From CAWAPS01 sp963783945 (GTDB lineage Bacteria; Actinomycetota; Acidimicrobiia; Acidimicrobiales; Palsa-688), in assembly GCA_963783945.1 (NCBI GenBank), contig CAWAPS010000032.1, positions 1,109,000 through 1,172,999 of the forward strand: a stretch of DNA of 64,000 bases. The letters run 5' to 3'. The notes under the pieces are model-generated. The model ran no database searches, was not told the origin of the DNA, and saw only the letters and a program-made list of their open reading frames with translations. Of this stretch, positions 9,583 to 19,028 are shown one piece after another. Both the position numbers and the translations under genes were made by a program. Each line of letters opens with the position of its first letter. The first letter of the stretch is position 1.

Positions 9583-10995
9583 GTGGTACCGGAGAGGCTG
9601 CGGCCATTGGTCGAGGAGACGAGCGAGTTGGCTTCGTTGTTCGCGGCCCGCGGGCACCGTCTCTATCTGGTCGGGGGGGTCGTGCGCGACGCCGTGCTCG
9701 GGCGGCTCCGTCCGGCGGCCGACCTGGATTTCACGACCGATGCCCGGCCGGACGAGATCGAGCGGATCGTGTCCGGCTGGGCCGATGCGGTATGGACCCA
9801 GGGCAAGCGGTTCGGCACGATCGGCCTGCGCCGGGGCGACCGGAGCATGGAGATCACCACCCATCGCGCCGACGCCTACCAGCCTTCGAGCCGCAAGCCG
9901 GATGTGGTGTTCGCGGACGCCATCGAGGCCGACCTGTCCCGCCGGGACTTCACCGTCAACGCCATGGCCCTCTCGCTGCCCGACCTGCAGCTGATCGACC
10001 CCTTCGACGGCGTCACCGACTTGGCTGACTCGCGTCTGCGCACGCCGCTGGCCCCTTCCGAGTCCTTCAGCGACGACCCACTGCGCATGCTACGGGCGGC
10101 CCGTTTCATCGCCGGGTACGGGCTGGTCCCCGATCAGGAGCTCGTGGACGCGGTCATCGGCATGCGCTCCCGTCTGGACATCGTCTCCGACGAGCGGGTG
10201 CGCGACGAGCTGGACAAGCTGATGGTGGTAGATCAGCCGGGGGAGGGGCTGTGGTTCCTCGTCCGCACCGGACTGGCCGAGGAGTTCATCCCCGAGTTGC
10301 CGGCGCTCGCGCTTGAGCAAGACCCCATTCATCGCCACAAGGACGTCCTGGCTCACACCATCGCAGTGGTGGAGAAGACCCATCCCGACCGGCTGCTGCG
10401 CCTGGCCGCCCTGTTCCACGACGTGGGCAAGCCCAAGACGAGGTCATACGGGCCCCGGGGAGCGGTGTCGTTTCATCACCACGAGGTGGTAGGCGCCCGC
10501 ATGACCCGCGACCGGATGCGGGCCCTGCGCTATTCGACTGAGGACGTCGAGGAGGTGACCAGGCTGGTCGAGCTCCACCTCCGGTTCCACACCTATCAGA
10601 TGGGTTGGACCGACAGCGCGGTCCGGCGCTACGTCCGAGACGCCGGCCCCCTCCTGGATCGGCTCAACGAGTTGACCCGCTGCGACTGCACGACCCGTAA
10701 CCCGGCCAAGGCCAAGGCTCTGGCCCGGCGGATGGACGAGCTGGACGCCCGTATCGCTGAGTTACGGGAGCAGGAGGAGCTCAGGGCCATCCGACCCGAC
10801 CTCGACGGCAACGCCGTCATGGCCCGCCTCGGGCTGCGGCCGGGACCCGAGGTCGGCAAGGCCCTGGCCTATCTGCTCGAGCTGAGGCTCGAGGAAGGCC
10901 CGCTCGGGCCGGACGAGGCGGGCCGGCGCCTCGACGCCTGGTGGGCGGGGGAGCACGGCAGCGGGGACACGAACGACGCCAACGCCAACTCCTAG
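9583..10995 (+). CDS. pcnA: CCA tRNA nucleotidyltransferase
   Basis: Adds or repairs the 3' CCA end of tRNAs. 470 residues from GTG 9583. The N-terminal nucleotidyltransferase head has LVGGVVRDAVLGR and the metal pair DLDFTTD; SRRDFTVNAMAL and the DPLRMLRAARF segment follow, and an HD domain (LFHDVGKPKT, then HHHEVVGA) lies near residues 275-310. This order is typical of actinobacterial PcnA (Rv3907c-like), which sits near the DUF6049 and trxB genes. The tRNA-Ile in this window lacks an encoded CCA and so needs this enzyme. Confidence 0.95.
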   Translation: MVPERLRPLVEETSELASLFAARGHRLYLVGGVVRDAVLGRLRPAADLDFTTDARPDEIERIVSGWADAVWTQGKRFGTIGLRRGDRSMEITTHRADAYQPSSRKPDVVFADAIEADLSRRDFTVNAMALSLPDLQLIDPFDGVTDLADSRLRTPLAPSESFSDDPLRMLRAARFIAGYGLVPDQELVDAVIGMRSRLDIVSDERVRDELDKLMVVDQPGEGLWFLVRTGLAEEFIPELPALALEQDPIHRHKDVLAHTIAVVEKTHPDRLLRLAALFHDVGKPKTRSYGPRGAVSFHHHEVVGARMTRDRMRALRYSTEDVEEVTRLVELHLRFHTYQMGWTDSAVRRYVRDAGPLLDRLNELTRCDCTTRNPAKAKALARRMDELDARIAELREQEELRAIRPDLDGNAVMARLGLRPGPEVGKALAYLLELRLEEGPLGPDEAGRRLDAWWAGEHGSGDTNDANANS

Positions 10996-11008
10996 GTCCT
11001 CATGAAAC

Positions 11009-11049
11009 TTTGTGCGTTTTGCCCGCTCCTAGCGGGTTAAGCGCACAAA
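11009..11049. terminator. Bidirectional hairpin terminator
   Basis: Inverted repeat between two convergent genes: outer arms TTTGTGCG (11009-11016) and CGCACAAA (11042-11049), inner arms CCCGCT (11022-11027) and AGCGGG (11031-11036) around CCT. It lies 13 bp after pcnA and 25 bp before the end of the methyltransferase, so it can serve both. Confidence 0.75.
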
Positions 11050-11074
11050 CTATGAGAAAACTGGTGCCGTCGGC

Positions 11075-11812
11075 CTAGTTTCCTTCCTTTCGGGCCCGCA
11101 CGATCAGGGTGCGCGGCACGTAGGTCATGACGTCGCGCCACGCCGCGCTTCGGGGCGCACCTATGGCCGGTTCGGGTTCGACCATGAGGTCGACCCGGTA
11201 GCTGGCCCTGGCCAGTCCCATATAGAGCTCGGCGAAGGGATGGTGGAAAGCGGAGAAATTTACCCCGCCCCACGTGAACTCGTACCGGCCCCGGGCGAAG
11301 TAGGAGTGGCGGATCACGAGGGGGTCATCCGAGTCATCGTCGATCTGGAAGTACGCCGGGTGGGGCAGGCTGAACACCAGCGGAGCCCCCACCTTCAGCA
11401 CCCGGTGGGCCTGGCGGAACACCCGGTTGAGGTCCTCCACGTACTGAAAGGCGAAAGACGAGAAGACCAGATCGATCGAGTCGGCCCGGAGGAAAGCCAG
11501 CTCCGCCATGTCTCCGAGCCGAAGCTCGACCCTGACGTCCTCCTCGTCGCATAGCCGGCGGCCGTAGGCGAGCTGGGCGGACGAGAAGTCCACCCCGATC
11601 GCCGTCGCCCCATGCTTGGCGAACGCGATGGAGCACTGGGCGGCTCCGCACCCGAGTTCGAGCACCCGCTTGCCCCGCAGGTCCCCCAACAGGTGCAGCT
11701 CCGCCTCGGTCGGCACGTCCGGGCCGTAATGGGCCACGTCCGTCGGGAGTTGGGCCTCCCGCTGATAGTCGGGGGAGAAGCGGTCCCACGCGGTCGCTAT
11801 GTCGCTCGGCAC
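11075..11812 (-). CDS. Class I SAM-dependent methyltransferase
   Basis: About 245 residues from GTG 11810-11812, which has GCAGGA upstream; a longer frame to 11905 is less likely. Motif I is VLELGCGAAQCSIAF, motif II GVDFSSAQLAYG, and the motif III/IV region reads DLVFSSFAFQYVEDL, all of the Methyltransf_11 type using S-adenosylmethionine. C-terminal part is variable. Substrate unknown. It stands alone, convergent to pcnA. Confidence 0.88.
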   Translation of the reverse strand: MPSDIATAWDRFSPDYQREAQLPTDVAHYGPDVPTEAELHLLGDLRGKRVLELGCGAAQCSIAFAKHGATAIGVDFSSAQLAYGRRLCDEEDVRVELRLGDMAELAFLRADSIDLVFSSFAFQYVEDLNRVFRQAHRVLKVGAPLVFSLPHPAYFQIDDDSDDPLVIRHSYFARGRYEFTWGGVNFSAFHHPFAELYMGLARASYRVDLMVEPEPAIGAPRSAAWRDVMTYVPRTLIVRARKEGN

Positions 11813-12168
11813 CGAATCATCCTGCCGCAGCCGCGGGTCGGCCAGAGGGATTCCCCCTCGGGAGGACTCAGCGGCGGTGGAAAAGCCGGTTCGAGACGCC
11901 GGCAACCAGGCCCGGGGCGGACTGGGGGCCAGGCTGGGGCCTAGCGCCGCGCCCCGTCGCCGGCCGACTCACGCGCCGCGATCCGCCCCGGGCCGCACCC
12001 CGGTTCGAGACCCCGAGGCCGCGCCCCCCCGGCGCACACCCGATCCCGACCGCGGCCCACTGCGGTCCCGGCGCATGACCCAGCTCCGCGTCAGTCCGCC
12101 GGCGTCGAGACGGCGACCGCCGGGCCTCAGGCCCGGCGGTCAGCAACCCCCTCGGAAAACCGGCGGCC
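11813..12168. other. Intergenic, very GC-rich, no gene recognised
   Basis: About 350 bp between the methyltransferase start and the ino1 end. Open frames here are Arg/Pro/Ala-rich on both strands without motifs and are not considered genes. The only structure seen is the perfect hairpin at 12115-12141. Confidence 0.6.
12115..12141 (-). terminator. Hairpin terminator without T tract after ino1
   Basis: A perfect 13-bp inverted repeat, GACCGCCGGGCCT and its complement AGGCCCGGCGGTC, around one central base, 28 bp past the ino1 stop. No T run follows on the minus strand, so it would be a stem-only terminator as often found in high-GC actinobacteria. Confidence 0.7.
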
Positions 12169-13239
12169 TCAGCCAGCGGCGAACTCCTCGACCATGACTC
12201 GAGCGTCATCGTCGTGGTACTGGACCGGGGGCGACTTCATGAAGTACGCGGAAGGCCCGAGCAACGGGCCCCCGATGCCACGATCCCTCGCGATCTTCGC
12301 ACAACGAAGGGCGTCGATGATGACGCCAGCCGAGTTAGGGGAGTCCCAGACTTCGAGCTTCAACTCGACATTCAACGGTACGTCACCGAAGTTGCGCCCT
12401 TCGAGACGGATGTAAGCCCACTTGCGGTCGTCCAACCAGGCGACGTGGTCCGAGGGGCCGATGTGGACATCCTCGGCGGCGATGCCGTTGTCGATCTGAC
12501 TGGTTACCGACTGGGTCTTCGAGATCTTCTTGGACTCCAGGCGCTCACGCTCGAGCATGTTCTTGAAGTCCATGTTGCCCCCCACGTTGAGCTGGTAGGT
12601 CCGGTCGAGCACCAGACCACGGTCCTCGAACAACCGGGCCAGGATGCGGTGCACGATGGTTGCGCCGACCTGGCTCTTGATGTCGTCACCGACGATCGGC
12701 ACACCGGCTGCAGTGAACTTGTCCGCCCACTCCGGGTCGCTCGCGATGAATACGGGGATGGCGTTGACGAATCCGACCTTGGCATCCAGACAGGCTTGGG
12801 CGTAGTGCTTCTGAGCGTCCTCGCTTCCCACGGGGAGGTACGAGATCAGCACGTCGGCGCGAGTCCGGCGCAGCGTCTCCGCCACGTCCACGCCCTCGAG
12901 CGGTGATTCCTCGATGGTCTCGCGGTAGTACTTCCCGAGGCCGTCGAGGGTCGGAGCCCGCTGCACCGTGATCCCCAGTTCGCCGACCGCGGCGAAGCGG
13001 ATGGTGTTGTTCTGGCCGGCGAATATGGCCTTGCCGAGATCGAGCCCGACCTTCGCCGCATCCACGTCGAAGGCGGCCACGAACTCCACGTCGCCGACGT
13101 GGTAACCGCCGAGGCTGACATGCATGAGGCCGGGGACACTCTCATTCGGATCCGCGTCGCGGTAGTACTCGACGCCTTGAACCAATGAGCTGGCGCAGTT
13201 GCCCACGCCAGCGATAGCGACCCGGATCTTTTTGCTCAT
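12169..13239 (-). CDS. ino1: Inositol-3-phosphate synthase
   Basis: Converts glucose 6-phosphate to L-myo-inositol 1-phosphate with NAD, the first step to phosphatidylinositol, mycothiol and related compounds. 356 residues, length of the bacterial/archaeal short form (Rv0046c-like). The N-terminal Rossmann segment is [18 protein letters not shown]; the active-site region has [35 protein letters not shown] and [14 protein letters not shown] 13237-13239 follows AGGAGGAA. Located next to a PadR-type regulator gene exactly as in mycobacteria. Confidence 0.97.
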   Translation of the reverse strand: MSKKIRVAIAGVGNCASSLVQGVEYYRDADPNESVPGLMHVSLGGYHVGDVEFVAAFDVDAAKVGLDLGKAIFAGQNNTIRFAAVGELGITVQRAPTLDGLGKYYRETIEESPLEGVDVAETLRRTRADVLISYLPVGSEDAQKHYAQACLDAKVGFVNAIPVFIASDPEWADKFTAAGVPIVGDDIKSQVGATIVHRILARLFEDRGLVLDRTYQLNVGGNMDFKNMLERERLESKKISKTQSVTSQIDNGIAAEDVHIGPSDHVAWLDDRKWAYIRLEGRNFGDVPLNVELKLEVWDSPNSAGVIIDALRCAKIARDRGIGGPLLGPSAYFMKSPPVQYHDDDARVMVEEFAAG

Positions 13240-13307
13240 GTAATGGATTCCTCCTGGGTGTGCGGGGCGGTCGCCCCAAGTAACCGGGGGGCAGTGCCCC
13301 GGTCGGA

Positions 13308-14108
13308 TCAGTCGGGCAAGCCTGGCCCAAGATGTGGTTCGACCGGTGCGACCCCCGGACTGCCAGGGCGAAGCCAGCCGGCCTGCGATTCTGAAAGGCC
13401 CGCCACCGGCGGGTCGGAAGAGGGCGGCGAGGCCGGAGCCGCCCCAGCCCCCTCAGTCGGCCAGCCCGGAGCCGCCCCAGCCCCCTCAGTCGGCCAGCCT
13501 GGAGCCGCCGCGGCCCGCTCGGAGGCGATGAGGCGATCGATCCACGACAGGTCGTGCTCGGCAGATTCGAAGTCGTGCTCGACCAGGCTGCGGGAGTAAC
13601 CATCGCGCACTGCCTTGAACCGGGCCCGCATATGGACCAGCCGCTCCACCAGCTGTACCCGCCTGCGCTCGAGCATCCCGAGACGGGCGTCGGCCGGCAG
13701 GTAGCGGGCGAATGTCAGCCGCAGGTTGAACAACCGGTCGTCGTCGCTCGACTGGGTCTCCGCCGCCAGCAGCTCCTCGAACAGGGCTTCGCCCCGGGGG
13801 GTGATGCCATACACCTTCTTACCCCGGCTACCCCGGTTGGCCCGGCCCATGGATTTCCGGGCCCGGAGGGCGGCCAGCTCTCCGCCGAGTGACCCGGTCA
13901 GAGGAATGGTGGCCGGCGGGGCGTCACGGGCCTCGACGGCCTTGACCGCGTTGGCCGCCTCGAGGCGGGCGAGAGCCGGATACAGCGATCCGAACGACAC
14001 TCCGCTAGCGGACCCGAGCGTGGCGGACAGCCGCTTCTTCAACTCGTAACCGTGAAGCTCCTGCTCCTTGAGCAGCCCCAGGATCGCCAGTTCGAGCATG
14101 ATCCGCAC
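13308..14108 (-). CDS. PadR family transcriptional regulator
   Basis: N-terminal winged helix [20 protein letters not shown] (residues about 6-25), followed by [10 protein letters not shown], the wing of PadR proteins, and a C-terminal helical dimerisation part ([21 protein letters not shown]). Start is GTG 14108 or ATG 14099. The last about 60 residues are an added low-complexity tail with a tandem 11-residue repeat ([11 protein letters not shown], twice), encoded by a 33-bp DNA repeat at about 13430-13505. Homologous to Rv0047c; upstream lies an AT-rich inverted repeat that is probably its own operator. Confidence 0.9.
   Translation of the reverse strand: MRIMLELAILGLLKEQELHGYELKKRLSATLGSASGVSFGSLYPALARLEAANAVKAVEARDAPPATIPLTGSLGGELAALRARKSMGRANRGSRGKKVYGITPRGEALFEELLAAETQSSDDDRLFNLRLTFARYLPADARLGMLERRRVQLVERLVHMRARFKAVRDGYSRSLVEHDFESAEHDLSWIDRLIASERAAAAPGWPTEGAGAAPGWPTEGAGAAPASPPSSDPPVAGLSESQAGWLRPGSPGVAPVEPHLGPGLPD
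13430..13505 (-). repeat. 33-bp tandem repeat inside padR
   Basis: Two adjacent near-identical 33-bp units containing CAGCCCCCTCAGTCGGCC plus a partial unit, encoding the repeated peptide [11 protein letters not shown] at the C-terminal tail of the regulator. A likely site of length variation between strains. Confidence 0.8.
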
Positions 14109-14122
14109 ATGATAGCTGAAGG

Positions 14123-14149
14123 ATCGATGTATCGCATCGATATATCGAT
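14123..14149. promoter_or_regulatory. Probable PadR operator
   Basis: Inverted repeat ATCGATGTATCG / CGATATATCGAT (11 of 12 positions complementary) with the 3-nt spacer CAT. It is strikingly AT-rich for this genome and lies 15 bp upstream of the padR start and 45 bp upstream of the divergent DUF5318 gene, so it could control both. Confidence 0.65.
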
Positions 14150-14194
14150 TGGTGCAGCTGACGGGGGGGCTTCGCCTCGACCCGGCCTAGAGGT

Positions 14195-14611
14195 ATGGTG
14201 CTGGAGATGATGACGCTGCGGCCCGAGAAACTGCGCGGTCTCGGCGCGGGGTCGCGCACGGGCGGCGAGGTCGACTACCGGCTGGCCCGCAACGCCATCG
14301 TCAGCCAGTTCCAAAAGGGCCGGCTGTCCCGGCTGGACGTGTGCGACGCCCATCCGGAGCTGTTGCGGGCGGCCACCAACGTGGGCGACGAGACCCGCGA
14401 GGACTGCCCCATCTGCCAGGAGGTCAAGGTCCGTCTCGTCACCTATGCGTTCGGGAGCGGCCTGCCGCCATCCGGAGTGTGCGTGACCAGCAAGAGCGAG
14501 ATGACCAGGCTTTCCCGTCGTTCGGCCACCCTGGCCTGCTATGTGGTCGAGGTCTGCCCCAACTGCTCCTGGAACCACCTGGCTCGCAGCTTCGCCATTT
14601 CGAGGCGCTGA
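14195..14611 (+). CDS. DUF5318 family protein
   Basis: About 138 residues. The conserved part begins at VDYRLARNAIVSQF and contains CDAHPELLRAA, CPIC and, near the end, VEVCPNCSWNHLARSF, a pattern with two CxxC pairs expected to bind a metal. It matches the small protein encoded between padR and ponA in mycobacteria (Rv0049-like). ATG 14195 has GAGGT upstream at short spacing; ATG 14207 or 14210 are alternatives. Function is unknown. Confidence 0.8.
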   Translation: MVLEMMTLRPEKLRGLGAGSRTGGEVDYRLARNAIVSQFQKGRLSRLDVCDAHPELLRAATNVGDETREDCPICQEVKVRLVTYAFGSGLPPSGVCVTSKSEMTRLSRRSATLACYVVEVCPNCSWNHLARSFAISRR

Positions 14612-14654
14612 CCACGCGGCGCTCGGCGCCGCTAGCCTCTAGCTGCCCTTATCT

Positions 14655-16877
14655 ATGGCAACGCGCGGCTCACCCCCAGCTCGCCAGTCCGCGCCCGAGC
14701 GGCGGCGGCGGCCACCTCGGCGCCGGAAGCGCAGACCCCCCGAGATCATCGGAGGGCATCTGTGGCGCTGGCGCCGCTGGTTGTTCGCGCTGTTCTTGGT
14801 GGGTTTCGCCACCGTAGCGCTAGCCGTTTACTCGCTTTCGCACATCCCTCTTCCAACTCCGCACCCGCTCAGTCAAACCACATTCGTCTACGACGACTCG
14901 GGGCACCAGATCGCATCCTTCTCGGAGCAGAACAGAGTCGACGTAAGTCTGAGCCAGGTTCCTCCCGTCCTCATAAACGCCGTAGTTTCGACCGAGGACC
15001 GCCACTTCTTCACCGAGGGTGCCCTCAACCCGGTGAGCATGGTGCGGGCGTTCTTTTCCGACGTCGCAGGCTCGGGCAGCCTCCAGGGCGCCTCCACCAT
15101 CACCCAGCAGTACGTGAAGCAGACCTATCTGACCTCGCAGCGCAGCCTCAGCCGCAAGATCAAAGAGGCGGCGATCGCCATCCGGCTGTCTCGTGACGAG
15201 TCCAAGAACGAGATACTGCAGAATTACCTGAACACCATTTACTGGGGCCGCGGCGCCTACGGTATCCAGGCTGCGGCGCAGGCCTACTTTGGCCGGAACG
15301 CCAACCAGCTGAACCTGGCCGAGGCGTCGCTCCTGGCCGGGCTCATCAGGGAACCCGAGTCCGCCGACCCGGCCCGCAACCCGACGCTGGCCCGAGCCAA
15401 CCAGACCGACACCCTCAGGGCCATGGTCCGCGACCGCAAGGTCACCGACGCTCAAGCCAGCGCCGTAGAAGCCGTGCCGTTCTCCCGGTACGTGATCTCG
15501 CCGGCGGCCTCGACTGGGGTGACGAACATCGCCTCGAATGCCAACGCCTACTTCATCTCCGCGGTGCGTGAGCAGCTGTACGCCAAATACGGCCAGCAGA
15601 TGGTCGACGGGGGCGGACTCCGAGTAACAACCACTCTCGATCCGGCCATGGAGGCGCAGGCCTACAATGCGGTCTACGGCACCAACCCGGAGGCCCTGAA
15701 CCCGGCGGCCGGGCAGCCCTCCGGTGCGCTCGTCTCCATTGACAACAACGGAGAGGTCAAGGCGCTGATCGGCGGCCAGAACTACTCCCAGTCCACGGTC
15801 GATCTGGCTCTGGGAAGAGCCGGAGGCGGAAGCGGACGGCAGGCCGGCTCAACCTTCAAAGCCTTCATGCTGGCCGCGCTCATCAAGGCCGGCTACTCAC
15901 CGACGTCGGTCTTTCCCGCCCCCGCCGAGGTCGTGCTTCCCCACGGGAACCAGAACGGAACGCCGTGGAAAGTCACCAACTTCGAGCACGAGAGCACCGC
16001 CCCGACCATGAGTCTGGTGGATGCCACCGCGGATTCCATCAACACGGTGTACGCCCAGGTAGTCGCCCGCTTAGGAGCGTCCACTCTCGATTCCATGGCC
16101 GAGGCTCTGGGGATAGATCCGGCCGAGCTCCCCGGGGCCTATCCCTCCCAGGTCCTCGGAACCGCTGATGTTTCCCCCCTGGAAATGGCCGCGGCCTATG
16201 CCACATTCGCGAACGGGGGCATCTACCACGCTCCTCTGCTGATCACCTCGGTGAAGACGGCGAACGGATCGCCGCTTCCCCTGCCCGTCCAGCCGGTGAG
16301 CCGGGTCGTGCTGACCCCCTCTCAGGCGGCGGAGGAGACCTACGTCCTGCAGCAGGTCGTGCTCGGCGGCACCGGCGTCTCGGCCGGGGACGTCGGGAAC
16401 CCGGTGGCCGGCAAGACCGGCACCACCGACAACTCGACCGATGCCTGGTTCATCGGTTACACCCCGAAGCTCACGACGGCGTTGTGGATGGGGTATGCGA
16501 AAGGTTCCGTCCCGATGGTGAACTTCCGGGGCTTCAAGAGCATCCAGGGTGGGACCATCCCCGCCCAGCTCTGGCACACCTATATGGCGTCCGTCCTGGC
16601 CTCCGAGCCCCAGTACACGGGACAGTTCCCGACGGTGTACTCGCTCACCGGGGCCACCCTGACCCCACCATCGAGCAGCACGGTGCAGTTGATCGAGCCC
16701 ACGACCACCACGACCACCACCACGGTGCCGGCCTCCACAACCGTGCCGACGACCGTGCCGACCAGCACCACGGCCGTACCTACGACAACTCAGACGACCA
16801 CTCCGGTGACCCGGCGGTCGTCCCCTTCGACGGTCGCTCGCGGCGCGGCGTCAGCGACGGCGCCGTCAACTCACTGA
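14655..16877 (+). CDS. ponA: Class A penicillin-binding protein (glycosyltransferase-transpeptidase)
   Basis: Polymerises and cross-links peptidoglycan outside the membrane. 740 residues: a basic cytoplasmic tail, one membrane helix (LFALFLVGFATVALAVYSL, about 45-63), GT51 glycosyltransferase with catalytic STEDRHFF and GASTITQQYVKQ, then transpeptidase with STFKAF (serine-x-x-lysine), SIN and KTGTTDNSTDAWFIG. The C-terminal about 65 residues are a Thr/Pro/Ser tail (TTTTTTTTVPASTTVPTTVP) with no PASTA domain. Same neighbourhood as mycobacterial ponA1. Confidence 0.95.
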   Translation: MATRGSPPARQSAPERRRRPPRRRKRRPPEIIGGHLWRWRRWLFALFLVGFATVALAVYSLSHIPLPTPHPLSQTTFVYDDSGHQIASFSEQNRVDVSLSQVPPVLINAVVSTEDRHFFTEGALNPVSMVRAFFSDVAGSGSLQGASTITQQYVKQTYLTSQRSLSRKIKEAAIAIRLSRDESKNEILQNYLNTIYWGRGAYGIQAAAQAYFGRNANQLNLAEASLLAGLIREPESADPARNPTLARANQTDTLRAMVRDRKVTDAQASAVEAVPFSRYVISPAASTGVTNIASNANAYFISAVREQLYAKYGQQMVDGGGLRVTTTLDPAMEAQAYNAVYGTNPEALNPAAGQPSGALVSIDNNGEVKALIGGQNYSQSTVDLALGRAGGGSGRQAGSTFKAFMLAALIKAGYSPTSVFPAPAEVVLPHGNQNGTPWKVTNFEHESTAPTMSLVDATADSINTVYAQVVARLGASTLDSMAEALGIDPAELPGAYPSQVLGTADVSPLEMAAAYATFANGGIYHAPLLITSVKTANGSPLPLPVQPVSRVVLTPSQAAEETYVLQQVVLGGTGVSAGDVGNPVAGKTGTTDNSTDAWFIGYTPKLTTALWMGYAKGSVPMVNFRGFKSIQGGTIPAQLWHTYMASVLASEPQYTGQFPTVYSLTGATLTPPSSSTVQLIEPTTTTTTTTVPASTTVPTTVPTSTTAVPTTTQTTTPVTRRSSPSTVARGAASATAPSTH

Positions 16878-17031
16878 GCCGCCGGGCCGGGCCGGTAGGG
16901 CCGGATGTCCCGGAAATGCCCAATTTCACACCCGGTGCCCCGACCCCACTTGGTCTGCGAGCCCCGCCTCGCTAGCATTGGGATACCGCTGGCAGCCGTG
17001 GGGCGCTGGACGGGACAAGGAGGAGCCGTAA

Positions 17032-17883
17032 ATGGCAACCAAGCAGACCGCACCGCTGGTTCGCTCGCGCAAAGGCAGCGCCGAGCCGCTCGTGATGGTG
17101 ACGGCGTACGACGCACCTACAGCCAGGGTGGCCGACGCAGCGGGAGTCGACCTGATCCTCGTCGGGGACTCCGTTGCCATGGTCGTTCTGGGTTATGAGG
17201 ACACCCTTCACGTGACCGTTGACGACATGGTTCATCACACGGCGGCCGTCGCCCGCAGCAACCCGCGCCCGATGATCGTGGCCGACCTGCCCTGGTTGAG
17301 CTACCACACCGGGGTGGCCGACGCCGTACGCAACGCGGCGGGACTCATCCGGGCCGGCGCCCAAGCGGTGAAGCTGGAGGGTGGACGCAAACGCCTGCCG
17401 GTCGTAGAGGCCATCATCGACGCCGAAATTCCGGTCATGGGACATCTCGGCCTGACGCCACAGTCCTTCCACGCCATGGGCGGCTTCAAAGTGCAGGGAA
17501 AGGATCTCGACGCGGCCAAGGAGCTCGTCGACGACGCCATGGCCCTCGCTGATTCGGGATGCTTCGCCGTGGTGCTCGAGGGAATTCCCGACGTGGTCGC
17601 CCAGCTCATCACTGAGTCGGTCCCTGTGCCTACCATCGGGATCGGCGCGGGCGCCCACTGCGACGGCCAGGTGCTGGTCTTCCACGATCTGCTCGGCTTC
17701 GACATGCGGCGGCCGGCGAAGTTCGTGCGCCGCTATGCCACCCTCGAGACCGATGCTGTCGCGGCCATGTCGACGTGGGTCGGCGACGTGCGTTCCGGCC
17801 GGTTCCCCTCCGATGCCGAGACCTACCACCTGACCTCCGATCTGGCCGGCACCCTGACCGCGAGGGATGCCCTGGCTCGGTGA
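17032..17883 (+). CDS. panB: 3-methyl-2-oxobutanoate hydroxymethyltransferase
   Basis: First step of pantothenate synthesis: adds a hydroxymethyl group from methylene-tetrahydrofolate to ketoisovalerate. 283 residues with MVTAYDAPTARVADAAGVD, LVGDSVAMVVLGY (metal Asp), GAQAVKLEGG and HLGLTPQSFHAMGGFKVQG, all family motifs. ATG 17032 is preceded by an excellent AAGGAGGAG. Stands between ponA and the rpsF operon; its presence here is not part of the mycobacterial order I know. Confidence 0.96.
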   Translation: MATKQTAPLVRSRKGSAEPLVMVTAYDAPTARVADAAGVDLILVGDSVAMVVLGYEDTLHVTVDDMVHHTAAVARSNPRPMIVADLPWLSYHTGVADAVRNAAGLIRAGAQAVKLEGGRKRLPVVEAIIDAEIPVMGHLGLTPQSFHAMGGFKVQGKDLDAAKELVDDAMALADSGCFAVVLEGIPDVVAQLITESVPVPTIGIGAGAHCDGQVLVFHDLLGFDMRRPAKFVRRYATLETDAVAAMSTWVGDVRSGRFPSDAETYHLTSDLAGTLTARDALAR

Positions 17884-18195
17884 CCCGTCCCGCCCGGGAC
17901 TGTGCCGTCTGGTAGGCCCGCCCGGCCGAACCTGCTGGTCATTACCGCTTGGCTCAGGCTTCTGCCCGAGTCAGGGATCGGCCGCCGACCCGGCCCCGGG
18001 CGATGCTGTCACACCCCCATGCCAGGATGCTCTCATGCAATCCGGAGTCGCCCCTTGATCGCACAGGAGGGGGCCTGAGTACCCGCTTCGCCGGGGTCGA
18101 GTACCATGACCCGTCTTCAAATGAGACCCTGCTCCGGACGGACCGGAGCCCCGGTGCCTCGCGGCTCGGGACCATAGGGAGGTGGTGAGCCGCCG
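17884..18195. other. rpsF operon promoter/leader region
   Basis: About 310 bp without a gene. Near the downstream end lies a perfect stem GCTCCGG (18131-18137) / CCGGAGC (18143-18149) with a 5-nt loop, 47 bp before the rpsF ATG. It may be a terminator/attenuator or part of a leader; whether it is the S6:S18 autoregulatory element cannot be decided by eye. Confidence 0.5.
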
Positions 18196-18558
18196 ATGCG
18201 GCACTACGAGGTCATGGTCATTCTCGATGCCGGCCTGGAGGAAGAGAGCATAAGAACGGTCCTGGACAGGGCCACGCAAGTGTTCACAGCCAATGGCGCA
18301 ACCGTCGGCAAGGTGGACCGTTGGGGTAAGCGGCGCTTCGCTTACGAGGTCCACCACCGCACCGAGGGCTATTACGTCCTCATCGACGTCATGGCTGAGC
18401 CACCTGCGGTCTCGGCAGTGGACCGGATGCTCGGACTCGCAGACGAGGTGATCCGCCACAAGGTCATCCGTTTGCCTGACAAGGCGGTCGTGAAGGCCGC
18501 CAAACCGTCAGGCTCCGACGCGGCGCCGGCGGCAACCAACGAGAACGGAGCCAACTGA
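18196..18558 (+). CDS. rpsF: 30S ribosomal protein S6
   Basis: 120 residues; MRHYEVMVILDAGLEEE and WGKRRFAYEVHHRTEGYYVL are S6 signatures. Binds with S18 to the central domain of 16S rRNA. Strong AGGGAGGTGG upstream. A short Ala/Pro/Asn tail follows the core. First gene of rpsF-ssb-rpsR-rplI. Confidence 0.98.
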   Translation: MRHYEVMVILDAGLEEESIRTVLDRATQVFTANGATVGKVDRWGKRRFAYEVHHRTEGYYVLIDVMAEPPAVSAVDRMLGLADEVIRHKVIRLPDKAVVKAAKPSGSDAAPAATNENGAN

Positions 18559-18559
18559 C

Positions 18560-19024
18560 ATGTCCAACGGCAACCATGTGAGCATCGTCGGCAACCTGAC
18601 GCGAGACCCGGAGCTGCGTTTCACTCCGTCGGGTCAGGCCACGGCCAACTTCGGCGTGGCGGTCAACCGCCGCTGGCAGAACCGCCAGAGCAATGAATGG
18701 GAAGAGGCGACGTCCTTCTTCGATGTTGTCTGCTGGGGCCAGCTGGCCGAGAACGCGGCACAGTCGTTGACGAAGGGCACCCGGATCCTGGTTAGCGGCC
18801 GGCTGGACCAGCGCAGCTGGGAGACCCAGGAGCACGAGCGGCGCTCAAAGATCGAGATCACGGCAGACGAGGTGGCCCCGAGCCTCCGGTGGGCTACGGC
18901 GAACATCACCAAGAACGAGCGGCGGGCGCCTGACGGAGCCGGATCGTCCTCTCAGTACAGCTCCCCGCGGACCGTGCCCAACGAGCGGCCGGCGGAGCAG
19001 TACTACGAAGAGGAGCCGTTCTGA
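18560..19024 (+). CDS. ssb: Single-stranded DNA-binding protein
   Basis: 154 residues. OB fold with [20 protein letters not shown] and [19 protein letters not shown], then a short linker and the acidic tip EEEPF that recruits repair and replication partners. The linker is short compared with many actinobacterial SSBs. ATG lies one base after the rpsF stop, so the genes are coupled. Confidence 0.97.
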   Translation: MSNGNHVSIVGNLTRDPELRFTPSGQATANFGVAVNRRWQNRQSNEWEEATSFFDVVCWGQLAENAAQSLTKGTRILVSGRLDQRSWETQEHERRSKIEITADEVAPSLRWATANITKNERRAPDGAGSSSQYSSPRTVPNERPAEQYYEEEPF

Positions 19025-19028
19025 AGTC

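Noticed and set aside
18131..18195. S6:S18 autoregulatory leader in front of rpsF
   Set aside because: A stem-loop is present, but the diagnostic bulged CCG arrangement could not be confirmed by eye.
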